NCBI RefSeq assembly: GCF_008365315.1
Contig: NZ_CP043506.1
Coordinates: forward strand, 1,532,001-1,596,000
DNA length: 64,000 nt
DNA from: Acetobacter vaccinii
Lineage (GTDB): Bacteria; Pseudomonadota; Alphaproteobacteria; Acetobacterales; Acetobacteraceae
Reading direction: 5' to 3'
Shown here: positions 23,872 through 33,556 of the stretch, piece after piece
How the letters are laid out: every line of letters begins with the position of its first letter
Numbering within the stretch: the stretch's first letter is position 1
Program-made: the position numbers and the translations under genes
The notes under the pieces: generated by a model
Told to the model about the DNA's origin: nothing
Databases searched by the model: none
What the model saw: only the letters and a program-made list of their open reading frames with translations

Positions 23872-25842
23872 TCAGAACCCGAAGCCAACACGCCGTGTGT
23901 TGCTGCTTTCAAGGTTACGATAGCGCGCCATGGCCATAAGCGGGAAGAACTGCTTGTAGCCGTGGTAGCGCAGGTAGAACACCTTGGGGAAGCCAACCGC
24001 GTTGTAGGGGTCTTCGTGCCATGCGCCGGTTTCATCCTGCTGGTCGGCCAGCCAGGACATGGCGCGTGATACGGCAGGGTCGTCGCGGCGGCCAGCAGCC
24101 ATCAGGCCCAGCGCTGCCCATGCGGTCTGGGAGGGCAGGCTCTCCCCATAGGTGCCGCGCGGCCCGTTTTCGTAGGATTCACAGCCTTCGCCCCAGCCAC
24201 CATCGGGGCGCTGCATGGCGCGCAGCCATTCCACGGCCCGCACCACTGCGGCATCATCATGCGAAATGCCAGCCGCGTTGAAGGCGCACAGGACAGACCA
24301 TGTGCCATACACATAGTTGGTGCCCCAGCGGCCAAACCAGGAGCCATCGGCTTCCTGCTCCTTACGCAGGTAGTCGAGCCCTTTCTGGATCACAGCGGCA
24401 TCTTCCGGGTTGCCAAGCTGGGCCAGGAAGGAAATGCAGCGCGCTGTCACATCGGCTGTGGGGGGGTCAAGCAACGCCCCATGGTCTGCAAAGGGGATGT
24501 GGTTGAGCAGGTCTTTGTTGTTGTCGATATCAAATGCACCCCAGCCACCATCGGTGCTCTGCATGCCAATAATCCACTGGCGGGCGCGTTCAATGGCTTC
24601 TGCACTGGCCGGGTCGCCCTCACGGTGCAGCAGCATGCCCACAACTGCGGTGTCATCCACATCGGGGTAATAGTCGTTGCCGTACTGGAAAGCCCAGCCA
24701 CCCGGAGCCAGGTTGGGGTTGTTGATGGCCCAGTCCCCTTTGACATCAAGGATCTGCTTGCTGCGCAGCCAGGCGCAGGCTTTCTTCATATCCTCAAGTG
24801 TCTCGGCGGGGGCAACGCCATTGGGGCCAGATGCGGCCTCGATCATGGCATGGCCGGACAGCCCGGTGTCCCATATGGGGGAGACACAGGGCTGGCAGTA
24901 GGCTTCGTCGTCTTTTTCAACAACAAGGTTCTGCACCGCTTCCCACGCCGTGGCGGCGCGGGGGTCGGTGTCGGCCACACCCATTGCCCGATACATCATG
25001 ACCACATTGGCCATGGCCGGGTAGATCGCGCCCAGACCGTCACGCCCGTTCAGGCGGGGTTCAATAAAGTCGATCGCAGCCTTGATGGCCTTCTGGTGGG
25101 TTTTGGAGGGGATAAGCGGCACCAGCGGGCGCAGCGCGACATCCAGCCCCTTGAACACATAACCCCAGGACGAGCGATAAGGCCCACGGATCCAGTCCGT
25201 TACCTTTTCGGGCGGGGTGACAAACAGTTCGCGCACATGAATCTGGCGGGGATTGATGGCAACCGGGCGCAGGGCGGCCAGTACCAGCAACGGCGCAATC
25301 ACCGTGCGCGACCAGTAGGACATGTTCCAGACGGAGAAGAAGGCCGAGCGCGGCAGCAGCATAAGCTCGACTGGCATGACCGGCGTTGCCCGCCATGGCA
25401 CATCACCAAACAGTGCAAGCTGGAAGCGGGTGAACACGTTGGTGCGTTCTGCCCCGCCGTGGTCCAGAATAGCCTCGCGCGCGCGGCGCATGTGGGGGGC
25501 GTTAATGTCGTCCCCAACGGCCTTGAGTGCGAAGTAGGCTTTGACCGAGGCGGAGATGTTGAAGTCCCCGTTATGGTACAGCGGCCAGCCACCGTGCACG
25601 TCGCTCTGGATGCGGCGCAGGTAAACAGCCATTTTCTGTTCCAGCGCGTCGTCAATCCGGTCCAGAAAGTGTTCAAGCAGGATGTATTCCGCCGGAATGG
25701 TGGCGTCGGCTTCCAGTTCGTACACCCAATGCCCGTCACCCTGCTGTGCGCCAGCCAGGGTCGCGTGAGCATTCCTGACTGCGCGGTCCAGGTCGTCCCG
25801 GGAAAGGGGGGTGTCGGAAAGAGCGCTGCCGTCAGCGGGCAT
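23872..25842 (-). CDS. shc: Squalene-hopene cyclase
   Basis: This 656-residue membrane-associated triterpene cyclase converts squalene to hopene, the committed step of hopanoid synthesis. The acid motif DVDDTA is at residues 394-399, matching the DxDDTA protonation site. Several QW-type repeats are visible (GWPLYH near 85, GDWAINN near 369, DGGWGAFD, ADGSWFGRWG, DGGWGEGCESY, TGAWHED). The length is normal for bacterial enzymes. The preceding hpnE stop is 60 bases upstream and hpnG begins four bases downstream, so the three are co-transcribed. Confidence 0.95.
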   Translation of the reverse strand: MPADGSALSDTPLSRDDLDRAVRNAHATLAGAQQGDGHWVYELEADATIPAEYILLEHFLDRIDDALEQKMAVYLRRIQSDVHGGWPLYHNGDFNISASVKAYFALKAVGDDINAPHMRRAREAILDHGGAERTNVFTRFQLALFGDVPWRATPVMPVELMLLPRSAFFSVWNMSYWSRTVIAPLLVLAALRPVAINPRQIHVRELFVTPPEKVTDWIRGPYRSSWGYVFKGLDVALRPLVPLIPSKTHQKAIKAAIDFIEPRLNGRDGLGAIYPAMANVVMMYRAMGVADTDPRAATAWEAVQNLVVEKDDEAYCQPCVSPIWDTGLSGHAMIEAASGPNGVAPAETLEDMKKACAWLRSKQILDVKGDWAINNPNLAPGGWAFQYGNDYYPDVDDTAVVGMLLHREGDPASAEAIERARQWIIGMQSTDGGWGAFDIDNNKDLLNHIPFADHGALLDPPTADVTARCISFLAQLGNPEDAAVIQKGLDYLRKEQEADGSWFGRWGTNYVYGTWSVLCAFNAAGISHDDAAVVRAVEWLRAMQRPDGGWGEGCESYENGPRGTYGESLPSQTAWAALGLMAAGRRDDPAVSRAMSWLADQQDETGAWHEDPYNAVGFPKVFYLRYHGYKQFFPLMAMARYRNLESSNTRRVGFGF

Positions 25843-25902
25843 GTCGGGAATTCCTTTCTGCTTGACGTGTGTGGGTGCGGGGGCACCCGTGGTCTGCTGT
25901 AT

Positions 25903-27207
25903 TCAGGGATCGGTGGGGTTTTTCAGGCCCAGGGCTTCCACAGCCCTAATGCCTGAACGCATGGCCCCTTCAAGGGTAGAGGGCAGGCCCGTTGCGGTCC
26001 AGTCTCCTGCCAGGGCAAGGTTGACCAGCGGTGTGGCAGAGCCTGGGCGCATACGGTTTTGGGCCGGGGTGGCGGCAAAGGTTGCGCGTTTTTCCCACAC
26101 TACGCGCTGGGCCGCGGGGCGTGCGGGCAGGGGCTGGGTCAGGGCCGTATCGCAGGCACGGCGGACATCCTGCCAGATAATGTCTGCCAGATGGTCCGGG
26201 TCCTGATTGGCCAGCCGGTTGGCGGCACTGACAGTCACAGACAGTACGGAGCCGCGCAGGAACACCCATTCCGCAACACTGCCGATCACACCGATAAAGC
26301 CGCACTGGGCGAAGGAGCCCAAAGGCTGAGGGGCTTCATCCAGCCGGAAGTGCAGGTTGAGGATGCTCTCAAACTCGGTGGGAACAGCCAGCGCGGGCAG
26401 ATGCGGGCTGAGCAGGCCGTGTGCCACTGGGGCTGTAACCGCCAGAATAATCCGGTCATCGGGGCCTAGGGCAATGTCACCATCAGGGGTTTGCAGGCTT
26501 GTGACCCGCCCATGCGCCACGTCCAGCCCGGTAATGCGGCTTTGGGTGCGGACTTCTACCTGCATGTAGCGCAGGTAGGTCAGAGCCGGGTCCACCAGAG
26601 ATTCGGACAGGCCATCACGCGCAAACCACGGGACACAGGCATCCCCCCCGAGCGACAGGGACTCGCGAACGACCGCGCCCAGAAGCGCGGCACTGCCGCT
26701 TTCGCAGTCGGTATTCAGGGCCGAAATGGCAAAGGGCGCCAGCAACCTGCGCGACAGCGCACCGGGCAGCAGGCAGTCCACAACCGTTGCGTTGTCGGGG
26801 GCATTCATCAGGCTGTACAGGCTGCGCAGTTCCGCCAGGCGCATGTCCGGGACACGGCGGTGGGGTTGGAACACCCACCACGGCATACGCCCGCGTGACA
26901 GGTCCAGCGTCCAGCGTGCATCTTCCGCAAGGTCAACAAAGGGGAACAGCGGGGCACCGGGGCCAGCCAGCGTGTCCAATGCCCCTGTCAGGGTCAGGTA
27001 ACGAAAGACGGTTTTGTTGGAGGACAGCAGCAGATGGTTGCCGTTGTCGATACGGCAGCCCAGGTGTTTGTCCTCATAGGAGCGGGCGCGCCCGCCGCAG
27101 CTTCGGCCCGCTTCATGGACGACAACATGCATGCCAGCGCCAGCCGCGTCGACCGCAGCCGCAAGGCCTGCCATGCCACCACCGATAATGTGCAGAATAC
27201 CTGCCAT
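25903..27207 (-). CDS. hpnE: HpnE, hydroxysqualene dehydroxylase (FAD-dependent)
   Basis: This 434-residue FAD enzyme of the amine-oxidase/phytoene-desaturase superfamily is the last step of the HpnCDE route to squalene. The dinucleotide-binding motif is at the N-terminus (LHIIGGGMAGLAAAVDAAGAG, then HEAGRSCGGRARS). The C-terminal FAD motif LVNLALAGDWTATGLPSTLEGAMRSG is also clear. ATG 27207 places the Rossmann motif right at the start; in-frame codons above it overlap hpnD and lack family features. It lies 22 bases after hpnD on the same strand. Confidence 0.92.
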   Translation of the reverse strand: MAGILHIIGGGMAGLAAAVDAAGAGMHVVVHEAGRSCGGRARSYEDKHLGCRIDNGNHLLLSSNKTVFRYLTLTGALDTLAGPGAPLFPFVDLAEDARWTLDLSRGRMPWWVFQPHRRVPDMRLAELRSLYSLMNAPDNATVVDCLLPGALSRRLLAPFAISALNTDCESGSAALLGAVVRESLSLGGDACVPWFARDGLSESLVDPALTYLRYMQVEVRTQSRITGLDVAHGRVTSLQTPDGDIALGPDDRIILAVTAPVAHGLLSPHLPALAVPTEFESILNLHFRLDEAPQPLGSFAQCGFIGVIGSVAEWVFLRGSVLSVTVSAANRLANQDPDHLADIIWQDVRRACDTALTQPLPARPAAQRVVWEKRATFAATPAQNRMRPGSATPLVNLALAGDWTATGLPSTLEGAMRSGIRAVEALGLKNPTDP

Positions 27208-27229
27208 TGTGCCCGTTCCGCCGTGTGTC

Positions 27230-28129
27230 TTAGGGAAGGTAGGAGTGAACGAAGCGTGCAGCCTTGGCAGGCAGCTTGGTCCGGACCCTCTGCCGCAGGA
27301 CTGCGGGTGCCCAGCCACGTTTGAGCATGGCGTAGAGGATGGATTCGTAACTGGCCCCCATAATGCGCGCGGGCATCATGGCCTTGGGGCGGCAGGACTT
27401 CATAAGCGTAAAGGCCGTGCGGAAATGGTCCTGCGCGCGCGTTGCCAGAATGCGGCACACACCCTCCAGACCCGGAGCCGTCAGTGCCCGCACGGGGTCA
27501 TGGGGCACGGCAAAGCGGTCCAGCAGGTCGGATGGCAGGTAGAGCCGCCCGCGTGTTGCGTCCTCTGGGATATCACGCAGGATGTTGGTCAATTGTAATG
27601 CCCGGCCCAGATGGTAGGCAACCTTGTCGCCCAGGTCCGAACATTCTCCAAAAATACGCACGGACAGGCGGCCGACGGCCGAGGCCACGCGGTCACAATA
27701 GGTGTCGAGCGTCTTTTCATCAGGCGCGACAATGGCTGTCTGGGTGTCCATCAGCATGCCGTCGATGACGGCGGCAAAGTCTTCCTGCCGGAGTGCGAAA
27801 AAGTGGATGGCAGCCAGCAGCACGCGTTCCAGCGGTTCCTTCGGGGCAACCTGCGGGCCTTCATACAGAGCGGCAATCCGGGCGTGCCAGTCCTGCAGGG
27901 CGCGTGTGCGTTCTTCCAGCGGGTCGTGGCCGTCGGCAATGTCGTCCACCACGCGGCAGAAGGCATAAATGGCATACATGCCGTAGCGGCGCATGGGCGG
28001 CAGAATACGCATGCCGGAGGCAAAGGAGGTCCCGGCCTGGCGGACGGTGTTTTCCACCCATGCAAGATCGGCAGGATCGCAGCCGAGGGGTGTCGGCTCG
28101 TCATGCGTCTGGATGTGTTGGGCTGTCAC
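27230..28129 (-). CDS. hpnD: HpnD, presqualene diphosphate synthase
   Basis: This 299-residue member of the squalene/phytoene synthase family condenses two farnesyl diphosphates to presqualene diphosphate. The first Asp-rich motif reads AFCRVVDDIADGHD (about residues 55-70). The second lies in the YCDRVASAVGRLSVRIFG ... LGRALQLTNILRDIPEDATRGRLYLPSDLL region (about 145-200), which is characteristic of HpnD. Length is normal. It lies between hpnC and hpnE in the conserved order. Confidence 0.93.
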   Translation of the reverse strand: MTAQHIQTHDEPTPLGCDPADLAWVENTVRQAGTSFASGMRILPPMRRYGMYAIYAFCRVVDDIADGHDPLEERTRALQDWHARIAALYEGPQVAPKEPLERVLLAAIHFFALRQEDFAAVIDGMLMDTQTAIVAPDEKTLDTYCDRVASAVGRLSVRIFGECSDLGDKVAYHLGRALQLTNILRDIPEDATRGRLYLPSDLLDRFAVPHDPVRALTAPGLEGVCRILATRAQDHFRTAFTLMKSCRPKAMMPARIMGASYESILYAMLKRGWAPAVLRQRVRTKLPAKAARFVHSYLP

Positions 28130-28206
28130 GCGCTTTCTACCTGCTCTGTTCGGTCACGACCATTGAAGCTGGCCTCTTTTTACAGAAGTTTCTTCATTCG
28201 GAAAGG

Positions 28207-29067
28207 TCAACACCATGCCCGCAGGGCAGCAATGGCTGCATGCATGGCGTCTGTCCGGCGCAGGGCAACGCGGCCAGCCAGCGGGTCTTCCCGGCGCAGG
28301 CGCAGGGTCAGCCTGTGTGCCAGGCTGACAATGGCAGCACATTCCATACGGAAGCGGCGGTCGCGAATATGCGGCACAAGGGCGTTGGCCTGCTGGTTAA
28401 GCCCATCCACACGGTCAAGCATGGTGTTGAAGACACGGCGCATGGCGGGGGAGGTGCGGCTTGCCCGCAGGTCGTCCTGACCCGTGCCTGCCTGGCGCAT
28501 CATGTCCGAGGGAATATAGCAGCGCTTGAGGCGCTCAAGGTCCCCTGCGCAGTCCTGCATGTGGTTGAGAATCTGCAAGGATGTGCAGAGCGCGTCCGAC
28601 GCGGCAAAGGCGTTGTCGGTTTCGCGGTGCAGACCGATCAGGTAGCGCCCGACCGGGTTGGCGGAATACCGGCAGTACTGCAGCAGGTCGTCCCAGCTTT
28701 GGTACTGGTGGCCGCGGGAATCGTCACGGAAGGCAATCAGCAGATCGGTGGCGGTTTCAAACGGCACACCTGTCTGCAACAGCGAGGTACGCAGCCGGGC
28801 CGCACTCTGGGCATCCGCACGCTCAATGGGCTGGCGTGTGCCATGCAGCACCTGCTCCATGGCGTCCAGCCGGGCGACCTTTTCATCCGGTGTCAGGGTT
28901 TCGCTGTCGGCGATGTCATCAATGACACGGGCGTATGCGTAATAGGCGTGAACATGCGGGCGCAACGCCTTGCTGAGCAGCAGGGAGCCTACGGGAAAGT
29001 TCTCGTCGGATGCGCCCTTGCCGGAGGAGACATCGGCTGTCCCCCATACGCCTGTATCGTCAGTCAT
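28207..29067 (-). CDS. hpnC: HpnC, hydroxysqualene synthase
   Basis: This 286-residue paralogue of HpnD converts presqualene diphosphate to hydroxysqualene. Family motifs: DENFPVGSLLLSKALRPHVHAYYAYARVIDDIADSE with the first Asp-rich site, YCRYSANPVGRYLIGLHRE, and LQILNHMQDCAGDLERLKRCYIPSDMM with the second. The HpnC-type start (ENFPVGS) distinguishes it from HpnD. It is followed after 77 bases by hpnD. Confidence 0.92.
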   Translation of the reverse strand: MTDDTGVWGTADVSSGKGASDENFPVGSLLLSKALRPHVHAYYAYARVIDDIADSETLTPDEKVARLDAMEQVLHGTRQPIERADAQSAARLRTSLLQTGVPFETATDLLIAFRDDSRGHQYQSWDDLLQYCRYSANPVGRYLIGLHRETDNAFAASDALCTSLQILNHMQDCAGDLERLKRCYIPSDMMRQAGTGQDDLRASRTSPAMRRVFNTMLDRVDGLNQQANALVPHIRDRRFRMECAAIVSLAHRLTLRLRREDPLAGRVALRRTDAMHAAIAALRAWC

Positions 29068-29168
29068 GCCTCAACCCTGCTGTGAATAGTCCTTTCGGGC
29101 AGTGCAGTGGTTTACACGAGGCGACCGGCACTGCCTATCCCCCATTGGTCGGGGGCTGGGCCGGGGGG

Positions 29169-30365
29169 TTATACCGGGTCGGCGCGGCCGTCGTTGGGGA
29201 TGGCGTCGGTATAGGCCCGGTTTTTCCATACAACTCCACGTCCGCGGTGGTGGTTGACTGCCGAGCCGATGGTGGCCGCCGTGTAGAACAGGGCAATGAA
29301 AGGGAGTGCAACAGCCCACAGGGGTGACAGGCCAAACCGCCGGAGCGTGGGTACAAACGACCCCATGGAGGCCAGCCATGCCATGGCCCCGACCCAGCGG
29401 GCCGGACCATGGGCCAGCAGTGCCAGTGCCATGGGGGCAATCCAGACCACGCCCATGCACAGTACGGTCAGCACCAGCAGGATGGGGGAAAAGCGCAGTT
29501 GCACATAGGCCGTGCGCGCAATCATGCGCCAGATGTCAGCCGGGCCGGGGTAGGGGCGGATGGAGCGTGCCAGACAGGAATGGCCCAGATACAGCCGCCC
29601 CCCAGCCTGTTTGACACAGCTTGCCAGTGTGCAGTCGTCAATCAACGCGCCCTTGAGGGCCGCAATCCCACCAATATGGCGCAGCATGTCGCGGCGCAGC
29701 AGGATTGTCCCCCCGGCCGCCCCAGCGGTGCGCCTGCGGGGGTTGTTGACGCGGGCAAAGGGGTAAAGCAGGGCAAAAAAGAACACAAACGCGGGCACAA
29801 GGGCGCGCTCGGCCAGGCTTTCGCACTGTAGCTCGACCATTTCCGACACCAGATGGACCTGGTCCACAAGCGCTTTGGCCACCAGGGTCGAAACATGGGC
29901 TGGAGCATGGATGATGTCGGCATCCGTCAGCAGGATAAAGCCGTTGTTGTCGGGGGTCAGCCGCTCGGCATGGGCCACACCTTGCGACACGGCCCAGAGC
30001 TTGCCGCTCCACCCTGCTTCCGGGGGGACACCGTCCAGCACGGTCAGGCGGTCATGCGGGTCGGGCAAGGCACGTGCCAAAGTTTCCGTGCCGTCCGTGC
30101 TGCGGTCATTGACCATAATAATACGCAGTGTGCCCGGATAGTCCTGCGCGAGCAGGGACGATAAGGCGACTTCGATCGACTCGGCCTCATCCCGCGCAGG
30201 CACAACCACGGTGACATCCGGGGCGGTCGTGTCGGGTTGAGGCGTAGGGGAACCATGCCATGCCTGCGGGCGCAGGACAGGGCCAGCCTGCCAGAACCGG
30301 CCGTGGCAGAAAATCAGCCCGGCCCAGATCAAGGCGCACAGGATGGACAGAAGCAGCAATGCCAT
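29169..30365 (-). CDS. hpnB: HpnB, hopanoid-associated glycosyltransferase
   Basis: This 398-residue membrane-bound GT2-type glycosyltransferase is consistently linked to hopanoid clusters; the exact sugar step is not proven. An N-terminal anchor helix (residues 1-20) is followed by the GT-A domain: VTVVVPARDEAESIEVALSSLL, MVNDRSTDGTETLA, LLTDADIIHAPAHVSTLVAK (DxD-type metal site) and the TILLRRDMLRHIGGIAALKGALIDDCTLA segment. Three C-terminal helices follow (about 290-375). It is placed between hpnA and hpnC in the same orientation. The C-terminus is Asn/Asp-rich. Confidence 0.88.
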   Translation of the reverse strand: MALLLLSILCALIWAGLIFCHGRFWQAGPVLRPQAWHGSPTPQPDTTAPDVTVVVPARDEAESIEVALSSLLAQDYPGTLRIIMVNDRSTDGTETLARALPDPHDRLTVLDGVPPEAGWSGKLWAVSQGVAHAERLTPDNNGFILLTDADIIHAPAHVSTLVAKALVDQVHLVSEMVELQCESLAERALVPAFVFFFALLYPFARVNNPRRRTAGAAGGTILLRRDMLRHIGGIAALKGALIDDCTLASCVKQAGGRLYLGHSCLARSIRPYPGPADIWRMIARTAYVQLRFSPILLVLTVLCMGVVWIAPMALALLAHGPARWVGAMAWLASMGSFVPTLRRFGLSPLWAVALPFIALFYTAATIGSAVNHHRGRGVVWKNRAYTDAIPNDGRADPV

Positions 30366-30380
30366 AGGTCGGGTTGCCCC

Positions 30381-31379
30381 TTACGCTTTGAGCATGCCGT
30401 TGTCGCGGAACCAGGTAATGGCGTCCTCCACCGCTGTGTGGGCCGGGCGGGGGGCGTAACCGAGTTCGTGGATGGCTTTGTCGGACGAAAAGAACATTTT
30501 CTTGCGCGACATGGCCAGCATCTCCCGCGTGACGCGGGGGGTAATGCCAAAGCTGCGTGACAGCCATTCTGACACTACGGCAACAGGCCAGATGACCTCC
30601 TGCGGCAGGCTGATGCGCGGCGGTGGAACATGCGCGATCTCGGACACCATGGCGAACAGGTCACGCAGGAGAAAGTTTTCCCCGCCCAGAATGTATTTCT
30701 CACCAATCTGGCCGCGTTCGAGTGCCAGCACATGGCCCTCGGCTACGTCATCCACATGCACGATGTTCACGCCGGTATCGACATAGGCGGGCATGCGGCC
30801 TGCCGCGCAATCCAGAATCATCTGCCCGGTGGGGGTGGGTTTGATGTCACGCGGGCCAACGGGGGTGGACGGGTTGACAATAACCGCAGGCAGGCCGCGT
30901 TCGCGCACCAGACGCAGCACATCCTGCTCCGCCCGGTATTTGGAGCGCTTGTAAATGCCGATAACGGCATGTTCGCGCACGGGGGTGGTCTCATCGGCAA
31001 TGCTGCCATCCCCGATCAGTCCCAGAGCCGCAACGGAGGAGCAATAGACAATGCGCTCAACCCCGGCGGCCTGTGCCGCCAGCATCAGCAGGCGGGTGCC
31101 TTCGACATTGGCTGTCATCATGGGGGCGGGGTCGGGTACCCACAGCCGGTAGTCGGCTGCGACATGGAAGACATAGCGGCACCCCTCCACCGCGCGGGCA
31201 AAGGTGTCGGGGCGGGACAGGTCCCCTTCCACCAGGTCGGCGGGGATGTCGGCAATGTTCCGTCTGTCGCTGCCTTCGCGCACCATAAGCCGAAGGGAGT
31301 GTCCGCGCGCGTGCAGGGCGCGTGCTACGGCGGAGCCAACAAAACCAGTGGCGCCGGTCACAAGCGTTTGGGCTGTCAT
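30381..31379 (-). CDS. hpnA: HpnA, hopanoid-associated sugar epimerase
   Basis: This 332-residue extended short-chain dehydrogenase/epimerase is the first gene of the hpn operon. The NAD-binding motif TLVTGATGFVGSAVARALHARG starts at residue 5. The catalytic pattern YCSSVAALGL and YKRSKYRAEQDVLRL (YxxxK) is clear, followed by VNPSTPVGPRDIKPTPTG, a typical HpnA stretch. The start at 31379 leaves a 160-base divergent region to hpnL. Its role is probably sugar modification of the hopanoid side chain (family association). Confidence 0.93.
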   Translation of the reverse strand: MTAQTLVTGATGFVGSAVARALHARGHSLRLMVREGSDRRNIADIPADLVEGDLSRPDTFARAVEGCRYVFHVAADYRLWVPDPAPMMTANVEGTRLLMLAAQAAGVERIVYCSSVAALGLIGDGSIADETTPVREHAVIGIYKRSKYRAEQDVLRLVRERGLPAVIVNPSTPVGPRDIKPTPTGQMILDCAAGRMPAYVDTGVNIVHVDDVAEGHVLALERGQIGEKYILGGENFLLRDLFAMVSEIAHVPPPRISLPQEVIWPVAVVSEWLSRSFGITPRVTREMLAMSRKKMFFSSDKAIHELGYAPRPAHTAVEDAITWFRDNGMLKA

Positions 31380-31539
31380 GATAGGACGGACTCTCCCCAG
31401 GAAAAGCAGTAGGGTATGGCACAGGCCAGGGCCACGGGGCCGTTGGCCATTATGCCACGCAGTTTGGTCTGTTTCTTTATCCTGACACCTGAGGTGGCGC
31501 CAGACCCCGTGGTGGTGTAAGGGAGCGGATCACTCACAC

Positions 31540-32667
31540 ATGCGCCTGAACGGGCCAACTGCCGAGCCTGCTGGCTGGGCAGGCCCGCAGGTGTCATGGC
31601 CAGATAGAGCTTGGGTCTTGAAGAAGCTTACGGTTTTTCTCACTTTTCTCGGGCTTGTAGCCATCACTGCCGCTATGGCGTGGAGCGGTTTCGATTCCGT
31701 TCTGCGGGCTGTCCTGAGTATAGGGTTTGGCGGTTTTCTGGTGGTTATCTGCTGCCAGATGGTGGTGAACGGCGTGCTCGGTCTGGCCTGGCACGCGGCT
31801 TTTCCCGAAATCGGATATCTGCGGCTGCTGGGCGCGCGTATGGTGCGCGATGCGGCAGCAACATGCCTGCCTTTCTCGCAAGTAGGGGGGATGGTGCTGG
31901 GCGTGCGCGCCACGTGCTTCCGTGCTGGCTCCTCCGGGCGGGCGATCGACCTGCCGGAAGCGACCTGCGCCAATCTGGTGGATATTACGACCGAGGTCAT
32001 GGGGCAGGTCGTGTTCGTGCTGCTGGCTGTGGCATCGCTTGTGGCGTATCAGCGCTCCAACCCGCTGGTGGTGCCGGTTATCTGCGGGGCGGTTTTCCTT
32101 GTGCTGGGTGTGGCTGGTTTTATCTGGACCCAGCGCAATGGTGGCAACCTGCTGCGCCGCTTTGGTGGTGCGTTTACCCGCAGCATGGCCGGGCAGTGGC
32201 ATGACGGCCTGCTGAGCGGCATGGACACCATGCAGGAGCGGCTGGAGGCGGCATGGAGTCGCCCCTGGCATATCGCGGCCTCTGCTGCCTACCACCTTGT
32301 CGGGTGGCTGGGTGGGGCTGGCATGCTCTGGCTGACCGCGGGCTATCTGGGTGTGCATCTGACCTTTTCCCACGCTGTGGCGGTTGAGGGCGTGGCCTGC
32401 GCCATTATGTCGGTCGGCTTTCTGGTGCCCGGTAGTCTGGGCGTGCAGGAAGGGGCCTACATGGCACTGGGCCATGCGTTTGGTATCGAGGCGTCGGTCT
32501 CTCTTGGCCTGTCGCTGCTGCGGCGTGGGCGCGAACTGGTGATTGGTATTCCTGTGCTGTTGATCTGGCAGGTGTTGGAAATGCGCGGTCTGCGGCGCAG
32601 GCAGGCGCTGGCGGCTGGAGCCAGCGCTGCGGCCCCTGCCCAGGGGGAGGACACACACCTTGGTTGA
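31540..32667 (+). CDS. hpnL: HpnL-family membrane protein
   Basis: This 375-residue polytopic inner-membrane protein of the HpnL family (distantly similar to the lysylphosphatidylglycerol synthetase membrane domain) is thought to be involved in hopanoid or lipid transport. It has about eight hydrophobic helices, plus the family segments TCLPFSQVGGMVLGVRA, NLVDITTEVMGQVVFVL and GFLVPGSLGVQEGAYMALG. ATG 31540 adds 26 polar residues before the usual-looking start LKKLTVFLTFLGL, so a TTG at 31618 is a possible true start. It is divergent from hpnA, and its 3' end overlaps the tyrA-like gene. Confidence 0.85.
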   Translation: MRLNGPTAEPAGWAGPQVSWPDRAWVLKKLTVFLTFLGLVAITAAMAWSGFDSVLRAVLSIGFGGFLVVICCQMVVNGVLGLAWHAAFPEIGYLRLLGARMVRDAAATCLPFSQVGGMVLGVRATCFRAGSSGRAIDLPEATCANLVDITTEVMGQVVFVLLAVASLVAYQRSNPLVVPVICGAVFLVLGVAGFIWTQRNGGNLLRRFGGAFTRSMAGQWHDGLLSGMDTMQERLEAAWSRPWHIAASAAYHLVGWLGGAGMLWLTAGYLGVHLTFSHAVAVEGVACAIMSVGFLVPGSLGVQEGAYMALGHAFGIEASVSLGLSLLRRGRELVIGIPVLLIWQVLEMRGLRRRQALAAGASAAAPAQGEDTHLG

Positions 32668-33556
32668 TGACACTGCTTTTATTTTTGACACGCTGGTGGT
32701 GGTCGGGCCGGGGCTGATTGGCTCATCCGTCCTGCGGCGTGCGCGGGCGGGGCACAGGCTGGCCCGCCGACTGATTGCTGTGGATAGCAGCCCGGCTGTA
32801 TGCCAGCGCGTGATGGAGCTGGGCATTGCTGATGAGGCAACAACGGATGCCGCAGCCGCAGCCGCACAGGCTGATTGCGTCATGCTGTGTGTGCCGGTCG
32901 GGGTGATGGGGGATGTGGCGGCCCAGGTGTTGCCTTTCATGCGCCCCGGGGCGGTGCTGACGGATGTTGGCTCTACCAAGGTTTCGGTGATTGAGGCCAT
33001 AAGCCCCGTCCTGCGGGCCGATGTGCCGTATGTGCCCTCTCATCCAATGGCGGGCACCGAGTTTTCCGGCCCGGATGCCGGTCTGGTGGACCTGTTTGAA
33101 AACCGCTGGTGCCTGCTGACCCCGCTGGACAATACGCCTGCCAGCGCGATCGAGGCCGTGCGGGAACTCTGGCAGCGCTGCGGCGCGCGCCTGCGGGAAA
33201 TGACACCGGCACATCATGACAGGGTCTGTGCCATTGTCAGCCATCTGCCCCATCTGCTGGCCTTTACCATCTGCGGCACGGCTGATGATCTGGCAGGGGA
33301 AACGCGCTCCGAAGTGCTGGATTTTGCAGCATCGGGCTTTAGGGATTTTACGCGTATTGCGGCGTCAGACCCCGTGATGTGGCGTGATATTTTTCTGGCC
33401 AATCGAGAAGCCCTGCTGGAAATGCTTGGCCGCTTTATGGAAGATGCCCAGGCCATGGCCCGAGCCATCCGCTGGGGTGATGCCGATTATATCGTGGACC
33501 GCATAGAGCGTGGGCGCGAAATCAGAAAAAGCCTGATCGAAAAGCAGCAGGCCTGA
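32660..33556 (+). CDS. Prephenate/arogenate dehydrogenase family protein (TyrA-like)
   Basis: This 298-residue NAD(P)-dependent dehydrogenase of tyrosine biosynthesis converts prephenate or arogenate by oxidative decarboxylation. Visible are the Rossmann start VVVGPGLIGSSVLRRAR, CVPVGVMGDVAAQVLPFMRPGAVLTDVGSTK, and the active-site region VPSHPMAGTEFSGPDAG with its conserved His. HHDRVCAIVSHLPHLLAFTI follows. The start is TTG 32660, set by the strong site GGGGGAGG at 32643-32650; no in-frame ATG exists before the Rossmann motif. It overlaps the hpnL stop by eight bases. Confidence 0.87.
   Translation: MVDDTAFIFDTLVVVGPGLIGSSVLRRARAGHRLARRLIAVDSSPAVCQRVMELGIADEATTDAAAAAAQADCVMLCVPVGVMGDVAAQVLPFMRPGAVLTDVGSTKVSVIEAISPVLRADVPYVPSHPMAGTEFSGPDAGLVDLFENRWCLLTPLDNTPASAIEAVRELWQRCGARLREMTPAHHDRVCAIVSHLPHLLAFTICGTADDLAGETRSEVLDFAASGFRDFTRIAASDPVMWRDIFLANREALLEMLGRFMEDAQAMARAIRWGDADYIVDRIERGREIRKSLIEKQQA

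Noticed and set aside
24259..25956. Long open frame antisense to squalene-hopene cyclase
   Set aside because: It mirrors a well-supported gene, has no family motif or ribosome site, and reflects the codon bias of a G+C-rich gene.
31594..33000. Long open frame antisense to hpnL and tyrA
   Set aside because: No motif; it is explained by third-position bias of the opposite genes.
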